Below, piece by piece: positions 25,927 through 38,164 of a stretch of DNA of 64,000 nt. The position numbers and the translations under genes are program-made. Within the stretch, counting starts at the first letter, position 1. Each line of letters opens with the position of its first letter. The notes under the pieces are model-generated. The model was not told the DNA's origin and did not search any database. It saw nothing but the letters and a program-made list of their open reading frames with translations. Source of the DNA: Paulownia fortunei (taxonomy: Eukaryota > Streptophyta > Magnoliopsida > Lamiales > Paulowniaceae); the NCBI GenBank assembly GCA_019321725.1, contig CM033106.1, positions 16,776,551 to 16,840,550 of the forward strand, in the 5' to 3' direction.

Positions 25927-28585
25927 ACCTATTTCATGAGATGACTTATCTTAAAAAAATTGACATTTATCATGAACTTGATTTTGACTTTAATATTAGG
26001 CTCTTATCAAGTAAACATGTATTTAAGTAAGATATTTTAGTATATTCAACTCAAACCTATAAAATAAACTACCTTTTAGGATGTGACAAACTGAAATGAG
26101 GTGAGATGTAACCCTATAAGACATCATCTATTGTGGTTTACTTAACTAGTGGAACATTCCATCCATTTTGTGTGAGATTCCACTAATGACTAACGTAGTA
26201 CAAGTTCATGGACTTTGACGAGTTAAAATTGAGAGATAGAGGACCGAATAGTGCATTCAAATGACGAGAGATTAAAATGAAACTAAAAGTAGATATGATG
26301 GACGAAAAAAGTGATTTAACTTCTTCACATCCTAATAGAGGTATGGCCATTACAACCCTCCGACACAAATCGCACAACCAATGTTTTACGTTAATTCTGG
26401 CAATTCAGTCATTTATGCACATGGTTCCCATCATATTTTTTAGCATTATGTTTGTTAATTATATATCATGCATCACACAGATCTTACGTGCAAAAGCACA
26501 ACTCTAAAGTAAAACAAGAACAATTTAGGCTCTATCCTTTTTTATCTTTGGTCTATTTGGTTAATTGAGTACACAGCCCAAAAGTGGTGTAGGGCGTATA
26601 TGTTCTCATTTCTAAAACTCATTTTTCAATTTTACAATATTTATAAAACTAAAATCATATTTCCATTTCTCACTAAAAATAACTCTTACTAAAAATAACT
26701 CTAATATTTTCTCAATTTTCAATCCCTACACGCCAAACCTATTGATACCAATAATCATTCACACACCCCATCCATCAAATCACTTGAATGTGGCAAACAA
26801 CTGAAAATGACAAACAAATATGAGAAAGAAGGGAAGGAATGGCCGTGTCTCTTGTTTGCCTTGGGAAATGAAAGAAGCAAATTGATGATTTGACCTGTCA
26901 TGAGAGAACCCAACATAACCAAATATTAGCTTACAAAATTCTACAAATTGCATCAGCCTATGGGTTCCCTGGATATTTCTACAAATATTTAATAACAATC
27001 TTGACAGTGAAAATTTTATAATGGATCCCATCATTATCTTAAAAAAATATTTTAAATTATGTAAAATTTTAAAAATTAAATTACAAAACACTTAATCAAA
27101 CATATTTTCATTTTCAATAAATTTCATTTTTCCTCACTCATCTAAATATAATTTCACTTCTCACACAAACAAAAACAAATATAAAATTTCAATAGAAATA
27201 GCCAAAACAAAAATTCTCACTAAATCACAACCACACATCCTACTTTTTAGTAGCTTTTCCAAGTAAGAATATGGCATACTAGCCTTCACATAAGTAATGT
27301 TATTCATGTACAAGTACAATTAAACTTATGACCACCGTTTTTCTGATCAGCAACCATTACGATATGCTAATTCTGGAAGCTATTAGCCATCATCTGAGGA
27401 GATTTTCACCCAAATTCGAATTTGAAAAAATCTACCTCCAAAATCACATTTCAAGTTTCTGATTCGGGTTAGGAAGAATGAAGAGACGGCAAAATTAGAT
27501 GTCCAATGGGGAAAAAGTGAAAAATTCTGTTGATGGTTGCAACTAGTAACCACAACAAACAACCAATATTTCATCTACCACAGTAGTCCTCAGTTATATC
27601 GGTGGTTTCCACAAATTTTCTTGTGCATATATTTGATCTTACATATTAAAAGCCAAGAATCCTCGAGGCCAAATACGCTAACAAACCAGTGCACATCATC
27701 TTTAATTAGCCGATGACGGTAGAGGCACCAAGCAAAAGCCACAGAGAGCATATCAAAGATTGCAAATGTATGTGGATATTCTTTTCATACCACAATCTTT
27801 GCATGCTACAACTCATGTTTATCTTCATTAAATAATTCGAGAGAACCACTAATTCATTCCAGGAATATGATCCTGTTAAACTAACAACAAAATTGTTTAT
27901 ATTTAGTAGACGCAAAGATATCCAGCAATAGAAGTCATTTCAGAGTAGGCATCAGTCTCCTAGAATTAGTGGAAACAATCATTATACAGACATGACACTA
28001 GTTATATAAATACATAATAAACAGAAAGAAAAATCTATGGATTTGGTTATCCCAAAGGAGGAATGTTCTTTTATGCAAAGTTACCAGATGAGATAAAATA
28101 AACAATAATCCCTGCAACCAAGGGAGAATGCACATTCAACGAGATAGTTTACAACTGTTCCACATGGATCCATAATAAATACTAACTTGAGAAGCAACTA
28201 CACAAGAGCACAGTTGAACAGGATTAAATGGTTTACCCAAATCATGAAAAACAATTGACCAGATTTACTATCTGCCCGATTTCCAGTCCATATCATGTTC
28301 CAGGGGCAGGAACATATGGGTAATAGGTGGTTATACCTTCCGTGAAACTCACACCAGATGTATACACGGGGAAATTAAACAGGATTCCAAGTGGTTCATT
28401 GCGATGATCATCATCTCGCTTTCCTGTGGAGAAACAAGAATGAAACATCTCACCAGTTGACATTTCTGATGCATAACAGTAATGAAGGCATGATGATCAC
28501 CTTACACTTGGCCCAGTATTATAAGTTGAGGCACCTCCCATCAAGAAAAGAACAAATTTTCTCCAATGTTCTAAGGTCGTGCTTA
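25927..28585. other. Non-repetitive flank downstream of PUS7, no gene recognised
   Basis: AT-rich sequence between the copia LTR end and the PUS7 stop codon. The part next to 28585 should contain the PUS7 3' UTR. Two stretches (26560-26745 and 27050-27230) are rich in ATTTTCA/CTCAC words like the MITE-like element at 33815-34165 and may be decayed relatives. A 43-codon minus-strand frame at 28423-28293 preceded by a good splice acceptor is treated under findings. No other protein family was recognised in six frames. Confidence 0.4.
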
Positions 28586-31500
28586 TTAATTTAATGCCTT
28601 GTGGAAGGCAACCTGCTCAGCAAAGAAGGGGTAAGTCATCATTCCAGCATCCCCTAGAAGTACAAAAAATTGGTTGCTTTGCAATAATCACACTAACCAA
28701 TGGTAGATTTAATATGAAAGTGTCGAATAAAATGAGTTAAATGTGAATGCCATCAAATAATTTGGGATAGACCTTCTAAAATAAACTAGGGTCAAGCAAA
28801 TCTGAAGACGAGCTGCTACTTTCCCTATATGGTTTATAGTACCTACAGATATACATACACAGATAGAAAACAGCCCACAATAGCTTCAAGCAAATAAACC
28901 TAAATATATAATTTCATGTTCCAGATATTTTGGCAGATATTTGATAAATTTAATAACTATGAAAAATTCCAGCAAGCAATCACATATTCTGAGTTTTGAA
29001 CACTATGGTATCATCTACTCTATACTTTGCATTTTATAGACAGTACTTTAGCTGATGCAAAGAAGTTGATACAGAGATAAGCAAGTTTAGTATTAGATGC
29101 ATACAGAGGTTGATGTCTTCAGCAGCTCCCTTATGGCCATAGTTGCGTAACAAGAAGCTGGGAGGGTAAAGCTCAACTTGAGAGCCATCTGGCTTTCCTG
29201 TGTCTTAATGGCACCTAGAGATTCCTCTATTTGAATACCGTCATCTCTATCACTTTTAGTTTCTCCAGTACCTGCTGACAGCTCGATCTCATTGTCGAAA
29301 TTATCTGCCTTCGACCTCCAACCATTTTGAAGTTTGATTTGTTCCTTATTGTGTGAGTCTCTAACAAATGTAGCTGCACTTGACTTTGCAATAATGTCCC
29401 AATCTGTCTCTGCCAGTGGTATATTTATATCTTTGTAGTTGAGCAATTCCCTGAAGAGTAAGCATAATAAAGTTCCAAGATTCAAGATGAACAACATTCA
29501 ATAAAGCGAATTAGAAGGGACAATAGAAAAGAGTCGAGCATACCACTCAAAGTCCTTAGGCTTTTGAAACACCCGCCTATATGCTCCAGTCATGTTGGTT
29601 AATGAAAATTCCCTACGAGCAGCAGCCATTGTCATAAGATGAAGGCATGCTTGCAACAGCACTAACAATTATCAATAAGATAAAAGCAAGCACATGGGAC
29701 AATGGCCGTGTAAGGAAATGTGGAGTAACTAGCCATTAGAGAGAAGATTCTAAAATCGGGCAAGTATTTGGGGAGATGAAGGATTTCAGTTTGTAGCTTG
29801 GTAGATTTTAGAAAGGATGAAAAAGCATCAGTAGACGTAACTCACTGTTTTGCCTTAAATAACAATCCAGCTGATCTGTGAGGCAACTCACTATTTTGCC
29901 TTAAATAACATAAGAAGAGAGTATAATGCCGACATCAAAAACATTTGGCATGAGTTTGAAAGTACATCAAAATACCTAGCTTTAAAATCCGCTCTCTTCC
30001 CCTATATCCTCACCGAGGTGGGTTTAAATTTTGTGCCCATTTTATCATGTCCAACAGACCTTTGTGTATCAATACCCTGCTTTTTGCGAAACCATTCTTA
30101 CCCCTTATTTAAGTCCAACAGACCTCGTACACTTTCTAGAAACATAATTTAAATGAAGTTCGACACTTTAAGGATAATGTCAACAACTCACTTGGAATTA
30201 TGTGCACTCTCTGTCAAGCTGATACCATCCTGACAAGTACACACATCTACAAATGTGAGAAGTTAACAGAAGCGAGAGAGAGAGAGAGAGGACAGTTTTT
30301 TTTCTGTGAATTTGAACAGGATACAAATAAGAGTAATCCACAAGCAATGTATGAAAGTTTCATGGCTAAACAAAAGTATTACTCTTAGGTATGAAAAAGG
30401 CATAAATGTCATTATAAGCATTATGGGGATTTTTAAATGACATAAGATTTTTTAGATATAAAAATGTTAAGCTTAAATGGTATTTGTACTTTTTCATATT
30501 CATCCACGTAATTCCTCTGGTTAAGGATCCATTTTTCCTTCCCCTTAACAGGTGGCTCAACTATTTCATTCCTCCTAGCAGAGGTTGAAGATTACTCGGC
30601 CTTTTCATTAACTTGCCTCATCCATAGTGTCTCACCTTGATTTTTACATCCACGGTTTTTCTGATGCGGCATATAAATACTGTCATGATACATCATATAA
30701 ATACTGTCATGATACATTGAGTGATAGTTGATCTGATAGAAGAGTATTACTACATTTTTACCAAGTATGATAGCTCACTCCTCACCGAACATTTTTTAAA
30801 TACTTGGCTGACTTGGCAATTGTGGGAGATAAGAGATGACATTTGACAAAAAGGAATTTCCATTGACATTTTCGGCAAATTGTTGGTTTTATAGCATTAT
30901 CTTGTGAACTAGTGTTTATAAATTTCAAAACTGTAACTGAATTTGTTTTGCATGAACATGTTTTGACTTCAAGAATTAGCATAATTACATACTATATATG
31001 AAATATTTATGTTACTGGAGATTCTAGACATTCTGAACTTGTATAATTTTTATGGTAGTCTATTTAATAATATTTCTTTGAGTGTGCTACATCTAGATTT
31101 AATCTGTGGCTTCATGCATCAAGGTTTCACACAACAATCACTCTAAAGTCTTATCCTAAAATAATTTATTATTCTCTGATATATCATGAGGTCCATGAGC
31201 ATTTTTTTATGGGCTATTAAAGAATTCTTACAATAACCATAAAGCTCAAAACTGGAAATAAGCAAGAAGCGAAAGGTTTTTGTCATATTTTCATCTCACA
31301 TCAGGCTGGCCTATAAAAAAACAGTGCATCCATGTACGAACACCAATATAGGTATTAGATGGATTAATAGTAAAAAACATCACCTTTTTTGCTAAGTCAT
31401 GATAGATTTTCCCAATATCATTCAATGGATAAGTTATCCTCGACCTGCCACAAGAGTTGTGTTAAAGAAGCTAAAGGCAGCTAGACATTGCACTCTTTAA

Positions 31501-34431
31501 TTGGGGAATGTGTATGGGATTGAGAAACGGAGCATTAAAGATGTCTAGGCTCCAGTTAAATTTTACCCAGGTAATGGAAGGACAATATCATCGATCTTAT
31601 ACTTTTCTGCAACTATATCCTCCTGACTGATTACCTGTCCATAAGAAGGACTTAGCACAGTTTCTCTGTCATGATGATAGGTAAGATATAGATCCAAATT
31701 GAAAGCCAGTCATGATATTAATCACTAGGAATAGCCCATGGTTCTCTTAAAACTATATCAGACCAAGCATGAACTGTGTCTGTCAGCTTAAAAGTCTATA
31801 TTTAGCAAGTTGATCACCAGAAAAACTACATCATTGACATATGGATGGGATGTCGTTAAGTATACAGTTTATACTGATTTTTCGAAATGCAACCCTTTCT
31901 GGACAAAAAAGTAAATCAGCTCCAAATCAGAGCACCAATTCTCGACTCACATGTGTTTGCAGTACCTAATCCAAAGTACAGTACTCTTTTAATTTTTTTA
32001 TTCCATTTTTAGCTTCAAATACTGCATTAGGTTATTATTGAATTTAGAGATAAATAAACCTTTAGTATAATCATCGTTTGTTGTTCACAGGCCCCAAAAT
32101 GCAACATCTTGTTCTTGGGAGAGAGCAGATGATGCAGTTATAACAAATGATAATAAGTTGGATGAGTACTTAAACAAAGGAAGCTGTAAATTGTCTTTTT
32201 CTATGTGCCTGTTTAGTACTTTTAGTTGGTACATGTCGATGGTGTATGACTTGAGAATAAAATTGATTGTAAACTGCTTTTTGTTACAAAATTCACTTTC
32301 TAGGCTATCCCTGTTTGTCTTCTCACACTATTTAGTTCAAGTCTAAACCAAAATCATTCATAGGAAAATAGTTCACATAAGCTCAATTTAGAGTGTGAGA
32401 TATAACAAAAAGGCACCACTGATGCTGAACAGGTTAAAAAAAATTAAACAAATGAGATTTCAACTGATGTAAAGTATATGAAGTCTTGTTCCTTAATTTC
32501 CGTCTGAAAATCTCATAGAAAAAGATGGTTTATATAAACTCCAGAGAACATTACCTTCACCAACATGTTTCTTACTTCAGAAAGATCAGTGATAGATATG
32601 TTGTCTAGATGGCAATCAACTTCTGTGTCATTGCCACTGCCATCTTCGCACTCCAAATGAGAGGATGACATTTCTTTCTGAGTCTCTTGTTCTTTGCAGT
32701 AAACCAAATCACCCAACACAACCTGGTGAACCCCTACATTATTTACTGATAGCATTAGAAGAACTAAGAAGTCAAATCTCAGGTAAATTTGTCCCTCCGA
32801 CAAGTATTAACATTCAAAAATTGAAAGTTCATTGATTAAAACAGAGAAATTAATGCGTGAAATTCTATGAGGTTGTTTGCTCAAAAGGACTTATGTTTGT
32901 GTGCTGTAAATGACACTCATACCAACACATTTTTTTATTTTTTTTTTTCAGAAGCAAAGCATGTACCTTTCTTCTTCAAAAGAAAACCAAAATAAGGAAT
33001 CATACATATAATGGAACACATTTTTTTACTGTGTTTCATGAACTAGTAACTATCTGAGCTTTCCTGAAATTTCCTGAAATAAATGTGAGAATAGCCACGT
33101 GCATTTTGTAATTAACAATTCCTAAGTTTCTTGTGAAGCCACCATCTCCAACTTTAGCCTCATCACAACGAACAATGTTTCAATCATTTTGGAGACCGAA
33201 GTAACATTCTCAGTAACACTGACTTTTGCATTTGAAATTTCAATGCTTAATTTGATATTACTTCTTCAAAATTCTCGTCAAACAAATGTAGGTTAGTAAC
33301 ACACACACACCACAGAAGCCCTGAATTGATTACTATTCGTTATAATCAGATTTTAAAACCCTTCATATAGCAATGAATTTTCCACTATCTTGCTACAGAC
33401 ATAAAAAAACAGCATGGCCTCGGATTTTTTAAAATGATTTGTGAAGTGTGCTGATAAGATGAAATGACCTGTCAATGTAAAATATATAGATAAATAGACA
33501 TGTATGCAAGCTTAGGAGTAAGAATAAAGGTTACTTCATTGAGACTTGGAGGTCATAGGTTCAAATCCATGAACAGTCTCTCTCTCAAACAGGATGATGC
33601 TCTATACAAGTTCCCCTCTCCAAACCCCATAGTGATGGGCGCCCTCTTACGCTAGCTATGCCGTTTGTCATTCTTTTTTACCAAGACACACGTGTGCACA
33701 CATACAGAGACATTATTGTATTGGAATAGTTCCTCTCATAATTAATATTCTGGAGTTCACAGAAACAAATATATTATTGCGTACACGAAATAATCATATC
33801 GGGGCTTGGAATTCAAGGCTTTGTTTGGTTTCATTTCCAGAATTGCCTTTTCCTTCTCTGGAAACGAAAACGCATTTGCCACTTGTATTTTCTAAAAATG
33901 GTATTTTAATTTCCCAAAATTATCAATCGTCTATTACAATATTCAAATAATCATATACCCTACTATATTCCCACTAATTACAACAAAACAACATTGACAA
34001 GACATCTACAAAAAAAACATATTCCCAAATACATCACATCATTTCTTTCCAATAAACATCCAAACACGTTTTCATTCTCCACACATTCACCACTCTCACA
34101 ACCAAAATACATTCTCTCAAAATACTTTCCTCAAACCAACCAGAAATAACACCAAACAAATCCCAAGTTTCCTTAGAATTTTATTATTTCTGGAAGATTA
34201 TTAAAAACCAATCATTAGATGGTCCATTATGATTCATGAAGTCAATATTTACAAACAATACTTTCACATGAACTTTAATGACTCAAAAAGCTTTCAGCTG
34301 AAAACCAAGAAAAGCTTATTTCGTTTTGGGTCAAAAGAGGGACAGGAAAACCTTAAGGCTACATACCATATTTTTGTATTCTCATACTTGCTGCATGGTT
34401 CCATAGATAGCTCTGATAACTATGCACAAAC
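28586..34431 (-). CDS. PUS7: tRNA pseudouridine synthase, TruD/PUS7 family, C-terminal exons
   Basis: Eight minus-strand exons join in one frame: 34431-34367, 32733-32555, 31634-31567, 31444-31384, 30229-30192, 29612-29544, 29450-29105 and 28612-28586 (stop TAA at 28588-28586). All introns are GT-AG and every junction keeps phase. They encode 283 residues with no stop. Family motifs in order: SYQSYLWNHAAS (TruD motif), QVVLGDLVYCKEQ, DDIVLPLPGSRITYP, FSLTNMTGAYRRVFQKP, ESQMALKLSFTLPASCYATM, and the C-terminus VAFHKALN encoded by a 27-bp last exon. PUS7/TruD enzymes convert uridine to pseudouridine in tRNAs and some mRNAs. The catalytic aspartate and N-terminal domain lie in earlier exons not found in this window. 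The first visible exon begins in mid-codon (phase 2 before it), so upstream exons are required. The gene has either a giant first-half intron or a 5' truncation. Assignment is from memory of family motifs. Confidence 0.88.
30274..30291. repeat. (GA)9 microsatellite in PUS7 intron
   Basis: Nine uninterrupted GA units 45 bp from the 38-bp PUS7 exon (30192-30229), in the upstream intron. Likely length-polymorphic. Confidence 0.9.
33520..33680 (+). mobile_element. tRNA-derived SINE remnant in PUS7 intron
   Basis: Contains GGTCATAGGTTCAAATCC (33551-33568), a good match to an RNA polymerase III B box (GGTTCRANTCC). It is followed by a tail resembling plant SINE bodies (TTCCCCTCTCCAAACCCC, then a GC-richer stretch GATGGGCGCCCTCTTACGC) and a short T run near 33676. 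The A box is weak. It lies in the 1.6-kb intron between the first two visible PUS7 exons, antisense to the gene. Ends and target duplication are not resolved. Confidence 0.5.
33815..34165. mobile_element. MITE-like element in PUS7 intron
   Basis: About 345 bp with terminal inverted repeats: TTTGTTTGGTTTCATTTCC at 33820-33838 against the reverse complement of the right end (TTTGTTTGGTGTTATTTCT, 34160-34142), matching at about 16 of 19 positions. The interior is AT-rich without coding capacity. Sequences opening with TTTGTTTGG are common termini of plant miniature DNA transposons. I could not fix the target duplication, so the superfamily is open. Confidence 0.5.
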
Positions 34432-35216
34432 CTGAAAATTGAAAATGCATTATATTACTAAAATGTGAAGAGTAAGATTTGTAAATTTCAAAAGGTTGTT
34501 AATTCAACAAGTGATTGCGTCATTACACTCCATTTCAATCTTCTCACAACCAATTCATGCAATTTACATATAAAGATACGCACATAAATGCATCCACACA
34601 ATCAAACATTAGATTTTTGTAATCATTTGAATCTCATTAACTATCTTGAAGAACACCAATCACTTTAAGAAAGCAGATTTTATCCATAAAAAGAACTTCA
34701 TGATACAGGTTATAATGAATGAATAATAATAACAGGGGAAAAATTTAACTTCAGCTGTAGCGAAAAATTAAGGTACATTTGAGTACCGAGTTCAATTATA
34801 AAAACATTTGGCAAGCAATATATGGCATGTCTAAAATGAAATCAGGATTTGAAGGAAACAACCGGAAAGGAGAAGCGTGCAAAGAAAAAATAAAGAAAAG
34901 CAAATTAATGCAAGGCTCGAAGACAAAAGAATTTGAATAATCCACATAAGAACAAGACAACAACCAAAGCATTTAAAATTTAAAAAAAAAAAAGGAAAAA
35001 CTAAGAGAAAGACAAATCAAGAGAAAGGGAAGAGCAATGGAAAGAGAAAAATCATGGAAATAAATCAGAAAAGGAAAAAAAATGAATTATTCTGGTGCGA
35101 CACACTACAGTGAATAAGATGATTTTATGTACTGATATTTTTAAGTAGAAAATTATTTCGTCCTGAACCAAACTTTGGGGTGTAACATACAAACTTAACC
35201 CACAATATGACTTATA
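34432..35216. other. Intron sequence upstream of first visible PUS7 exon
   Basis: Begins (minus strand) with the acceptor TTTTCAG of the 65-bp exon. The rest is A-rich intron-like sequence, purine-rich at 34860-35080. I searched it for an exon ending in the phase needed before 34431 and saw none. It ends at a copia LTR at about 35217. Confidence 0.5.
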
Positions 35217-36426
35217 TGTTAAGAGTAGTGTCCAACAAGAAAATTAGATTGGCTATTTATTAAACTCTTGTAAAACAATCTTATTCAATTCAACACTAAT
35301 GAACAAGGCAATTTCTTCATCTTTATGTATTATTCATTGTTTTAGATGAAGTCCCGAAACCATACATAGCTATGAGACATGATTGCACATATAGATAGGG
35401 ATGATGAAATATGTCCCGTTCTTTAATTAGTTACAACTCAGAAGCATTGAAATGGGACGTTAATGATGTGGATAAACTCGCACATATAATGTATCCTTGA
35501 AAGGAGAATGTCTCATTTTATAGACATCAGAGTGTGTCACTAGTGCATATATATAGAAGCTTATAACAAGAGCAGTGAACAACCCACTTAGAAAGTCCAA
35601 GTTAAATATAATCAACATCGAAAAAAGAACTTTTTAGTTACAATAGCGCATAGATTAGTCCTTAAACTTGAGACACCATAATAATCTTCTGCATGAGAAG
35701 TAGCTTGATGTATACTCTCATTTCTTGAGAATCACAAGGGGTCTTATGTTGTGTGCAAATTACTCATGCATCGAGGTTTGTCAGTGTCAATAAAGAATAC
35801 ATCAATTATCTATATGAATGAGTAAATTTCTTATGTTTTCCACGATACTTGATTTAGAAGTTCTTGGCCAAGGTAAGATGACAATTTAGAAAGGCATTTC
35901 CTATGTTAGTCGCTTAAAATCAAAATACTAGGAATTGGATACATAATAATTAAATTATTACGTTATAACTAATAATACCAAGTCCCATGTCCAATAGAGG
36001 GAGATTAGATGATGGAATGACCGTACTAGCATGGCAATTGTATTTTGTAAAGGTTCACTTTGATAATTATCTATTTCAAGGTCTTTATGGCACGTTGTAA
36101 GACATCAACCATAATTTATAGGTATTATTTTGGGATTAATGAGATTTAATTCCACAGTGAGTAATTAAAGCATTTAATTAATTAGGACATTTTAATTATT
36201 CATTCCAATAACAATACTTGGGCCAACTACTAGCAAAATTTCGAGTTATGGAATTTAATCCAATTGTTGGATTGGGAAATTCCCAAATTAATCAGATTAA
36301 TTAATTTATTAGGAATTAATTAATTTAAGAATTAAATAATTAATTAATCAAATCAATTGGACTTCAATAGGTTTGGATATAGAAGCCTAAACCATGTAGG
36401 AAAATTAAAGAGAATGAAAGTCTTGA
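35217..36426 (+). mobile_element. Copia LTR fragment (family of LTR A)
   Basis: Starts TGTTAAGAGTAGTGTCC at 35217, similar to the minus-strand start of LTR A and to 41828. It contains the blocks CTTGTAAAACAATCTTATTC (35270), GGATGAAATATGTCCC-like, GACAACTCTCAT-like and TTAATTAA-rich sequence at 36160-36350. It is cut at 36426 by a small copia LTR. This is the first retroelement upstream of the visible PUS7 exons. Confidence 0.65.
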
Positions 36427-36713
36427 TGCACAATGTATTAGATACCTACAACATTATGGAATTTCTTGGATGAGGTATGAGATATTGTAAGAAATAAAAG
36501 AGAGAATTTTGTATATTTAATGTAATGCGAGTGTACAATAGGGACCTTTAAATGAGCTTGAGGTAAATCAATCAAAGAGAATCTTTCCTAAATAATACTA
36601 ATGATCTTACCCACTATTATGCACATAATAAAGAATCTACCTATAAGTATGAGCATCTATAACTAAGGAAAGAATCAAGGAAAATTGTAGAGAAATCTTT
36701 GGAACTTCCAACA
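36427..36713 (-). mobile_element. Copia element D, 3' LTR
   Basis: A short LTR of about 290 bp, minus strand, beginning TGTTGGAAGTTCC (plus-strand end 36713) and ending TTGTGCA (36427). It is preceded on the minus strand by the purine tract CTTGAGGGAGAG (36714-36725), a typical copia PPT. The left border was set from the break in the surrounding copia LTR and is approximate. Confidence 0.65.
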
Positions 36714-37754
36714 CTCTCCCTCAAGCTGGTAAGTTGATGTTTTTCACTACCAACTTGCATCTATATCTCTTCGCAGCATCCTATAGGCAAACCTTTGTGA
36801 ATATATCAGCTAGTTGCTTATCTTATGGTACATATGGTGTAGTCACTAAGCCATTGAGTTTTTACATTCTAAAGTGTCGGTCAACTTCTATGTGCTTTGT
36901 AAGGTCATGCCAAAGAGGATTGTGTGCAATGCTTATTGCTTGTTATCACAAGATAGCTTCATAGGCTCTTCATTTTTCATCTTGAAAATGATTCTTAACC
37001 ATAATAGTTCACAAATCCCATGAGCCATTGCTCTAAATTCAGCTTCAGTACTAGATCTTGCCACCACATGTTGTTTCTTGCTTCTCAATATAATCAGATT
37101 CCCTGCCACAAATTATAAACCAGTGGTTCTATCTGCCAAACATATGCTTCCATTGTTATGCCAGCTTCCATTGTTATGCTAGCTTCCCCTTTCGAATAAA
37201 ATTCCTCTTCCAGAGTCACCTTTAGATATTGCAAAATTTTATGCACAAATTGCAAATGTTTTGTCATCAAGTCATGCATGAATCGACCGACCACGCCAAC
37301 AGCATTTGCTACATCTGGTTTCGTATGGGACAAATAAATAAAATGCCCCACGAGTCTTTGATAGTGGCTCTTGTCAATCGTATTGCCACCTTCATTTCCT
37401 CCAAGCTTGTGATTTTGTTCAATTAGAACATCTGCAACTCAACATCCCAACTATCCCATCTCTTTCATTAAATCTACCACATATTTCCTTTGAGATACAA
37501 ATATCCCTTGTTTAGAATATGCCACCTCAATTCCAAGTATGCAACTTCCCCAGGTCCTTTATTTCAAACTCCTTTACCAATTTTTCCTTTAGTTTTNNNN
37601 NNNNNNNNNNNNNNNNNNNNNNNNNNNNNNNNNNNNNNNNNNNNNNNNNNNNNNNNNNNNNNNNNNNNNNNNNNNNNNNNNNNNNNNNNNNNNNNNAATT
37701 TTTTATTTCAAATAGTGTTTCATTTTTTATTTCAGTATGATCAATACACGCCAA
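36714..37754 (-). pseudogene. Copia element D RT/RNase H remnant, interrupted by assembly gap
   Basis: Minus-strand coding remnants from high to low coordinate: KLKEKLVKEFEIKDLGKL (37596-37540), the RT thumb motif next to the gap; a stop-broken copy of the usual SKQGIF-type segment (37510); VGHFIYLSHTKPDVANAV and VVGRFMHDLMTKHLQFVHK (37351-37230); LQYLKVT; and RNase H pieces to about 36900. Stops and frame changes are frequent. Sequence right of the gap (37697-37754) repeats TGAAATAAAAAATG-like words and may be the same gene, but cannot be joined. The 5' half of the element is absent. Confidence 0.75.
37597..37696. other. Assembly gap (100 N)
   Basis: Exactly 100 undefined bases, a conventional scaffold gap of unknown true size, inside copia element D. 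Confidence 0.99.
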
Positions 37755-38164
37755 ATGTATAAAATAATATTCTGTTAGGATATATATAATTTTGCTTTAT
37801 AAGCATGTTAAAGAAATTACATATATGTCTCTCGTAATATATCTCCTTACAATTATCCCCTTTCGTTGGTCAATTAACAAAATTTGATGATGTTATCATC
37901 AAAATTTTGAAGAATTTTCGAAATTGTCCTGACATGATATTCATATTTTGATGATGTCATCTAAAGAAATCAATTGTACTTTTCCTAATTGAAAGATAGT
38001 TTGTAATTTTTCAATTAAATGGGTATAATGTGGGTTCATATAGACCCAAGATACATAGTAAAATAAAAATGCAAAAATTATAACAAAAGTAAAATACATT
38101 GCATCACATGTAATAAACAAAACATAGTGCCTCATTGCTGTCGTGACATGATTGATCAATTAGG
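37755..38164. other. Unassigned AT-rich sequence
   Basis: No protein motif in six frames. It contains an imperfect repeat of TTTGATGATGT(C/T)ATC at 37883 and 37951. It may be the remainder of copia D or of the LTR it sits in. Confidence 0.3.

Noticed and set aside
29093..29497. 134-codon minus-strand open frame starting MLFILNLG
   Set aside because: Its start and first 15 codons are intron and its stop is just inside the next intron. The real exon is 29450-29105, shown by splice sites and by phase with neighbouring exons.
32513..32803. 96-codon minus-strand open frame
   Set aside because: Only 32733-32555 is PUS7 exon; the rest reads into introns on both sides.
37490..37762. Open frames running through the N gap
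   Set aside because: Undefined bases were translated as open sequence, so the frames are artefacts.
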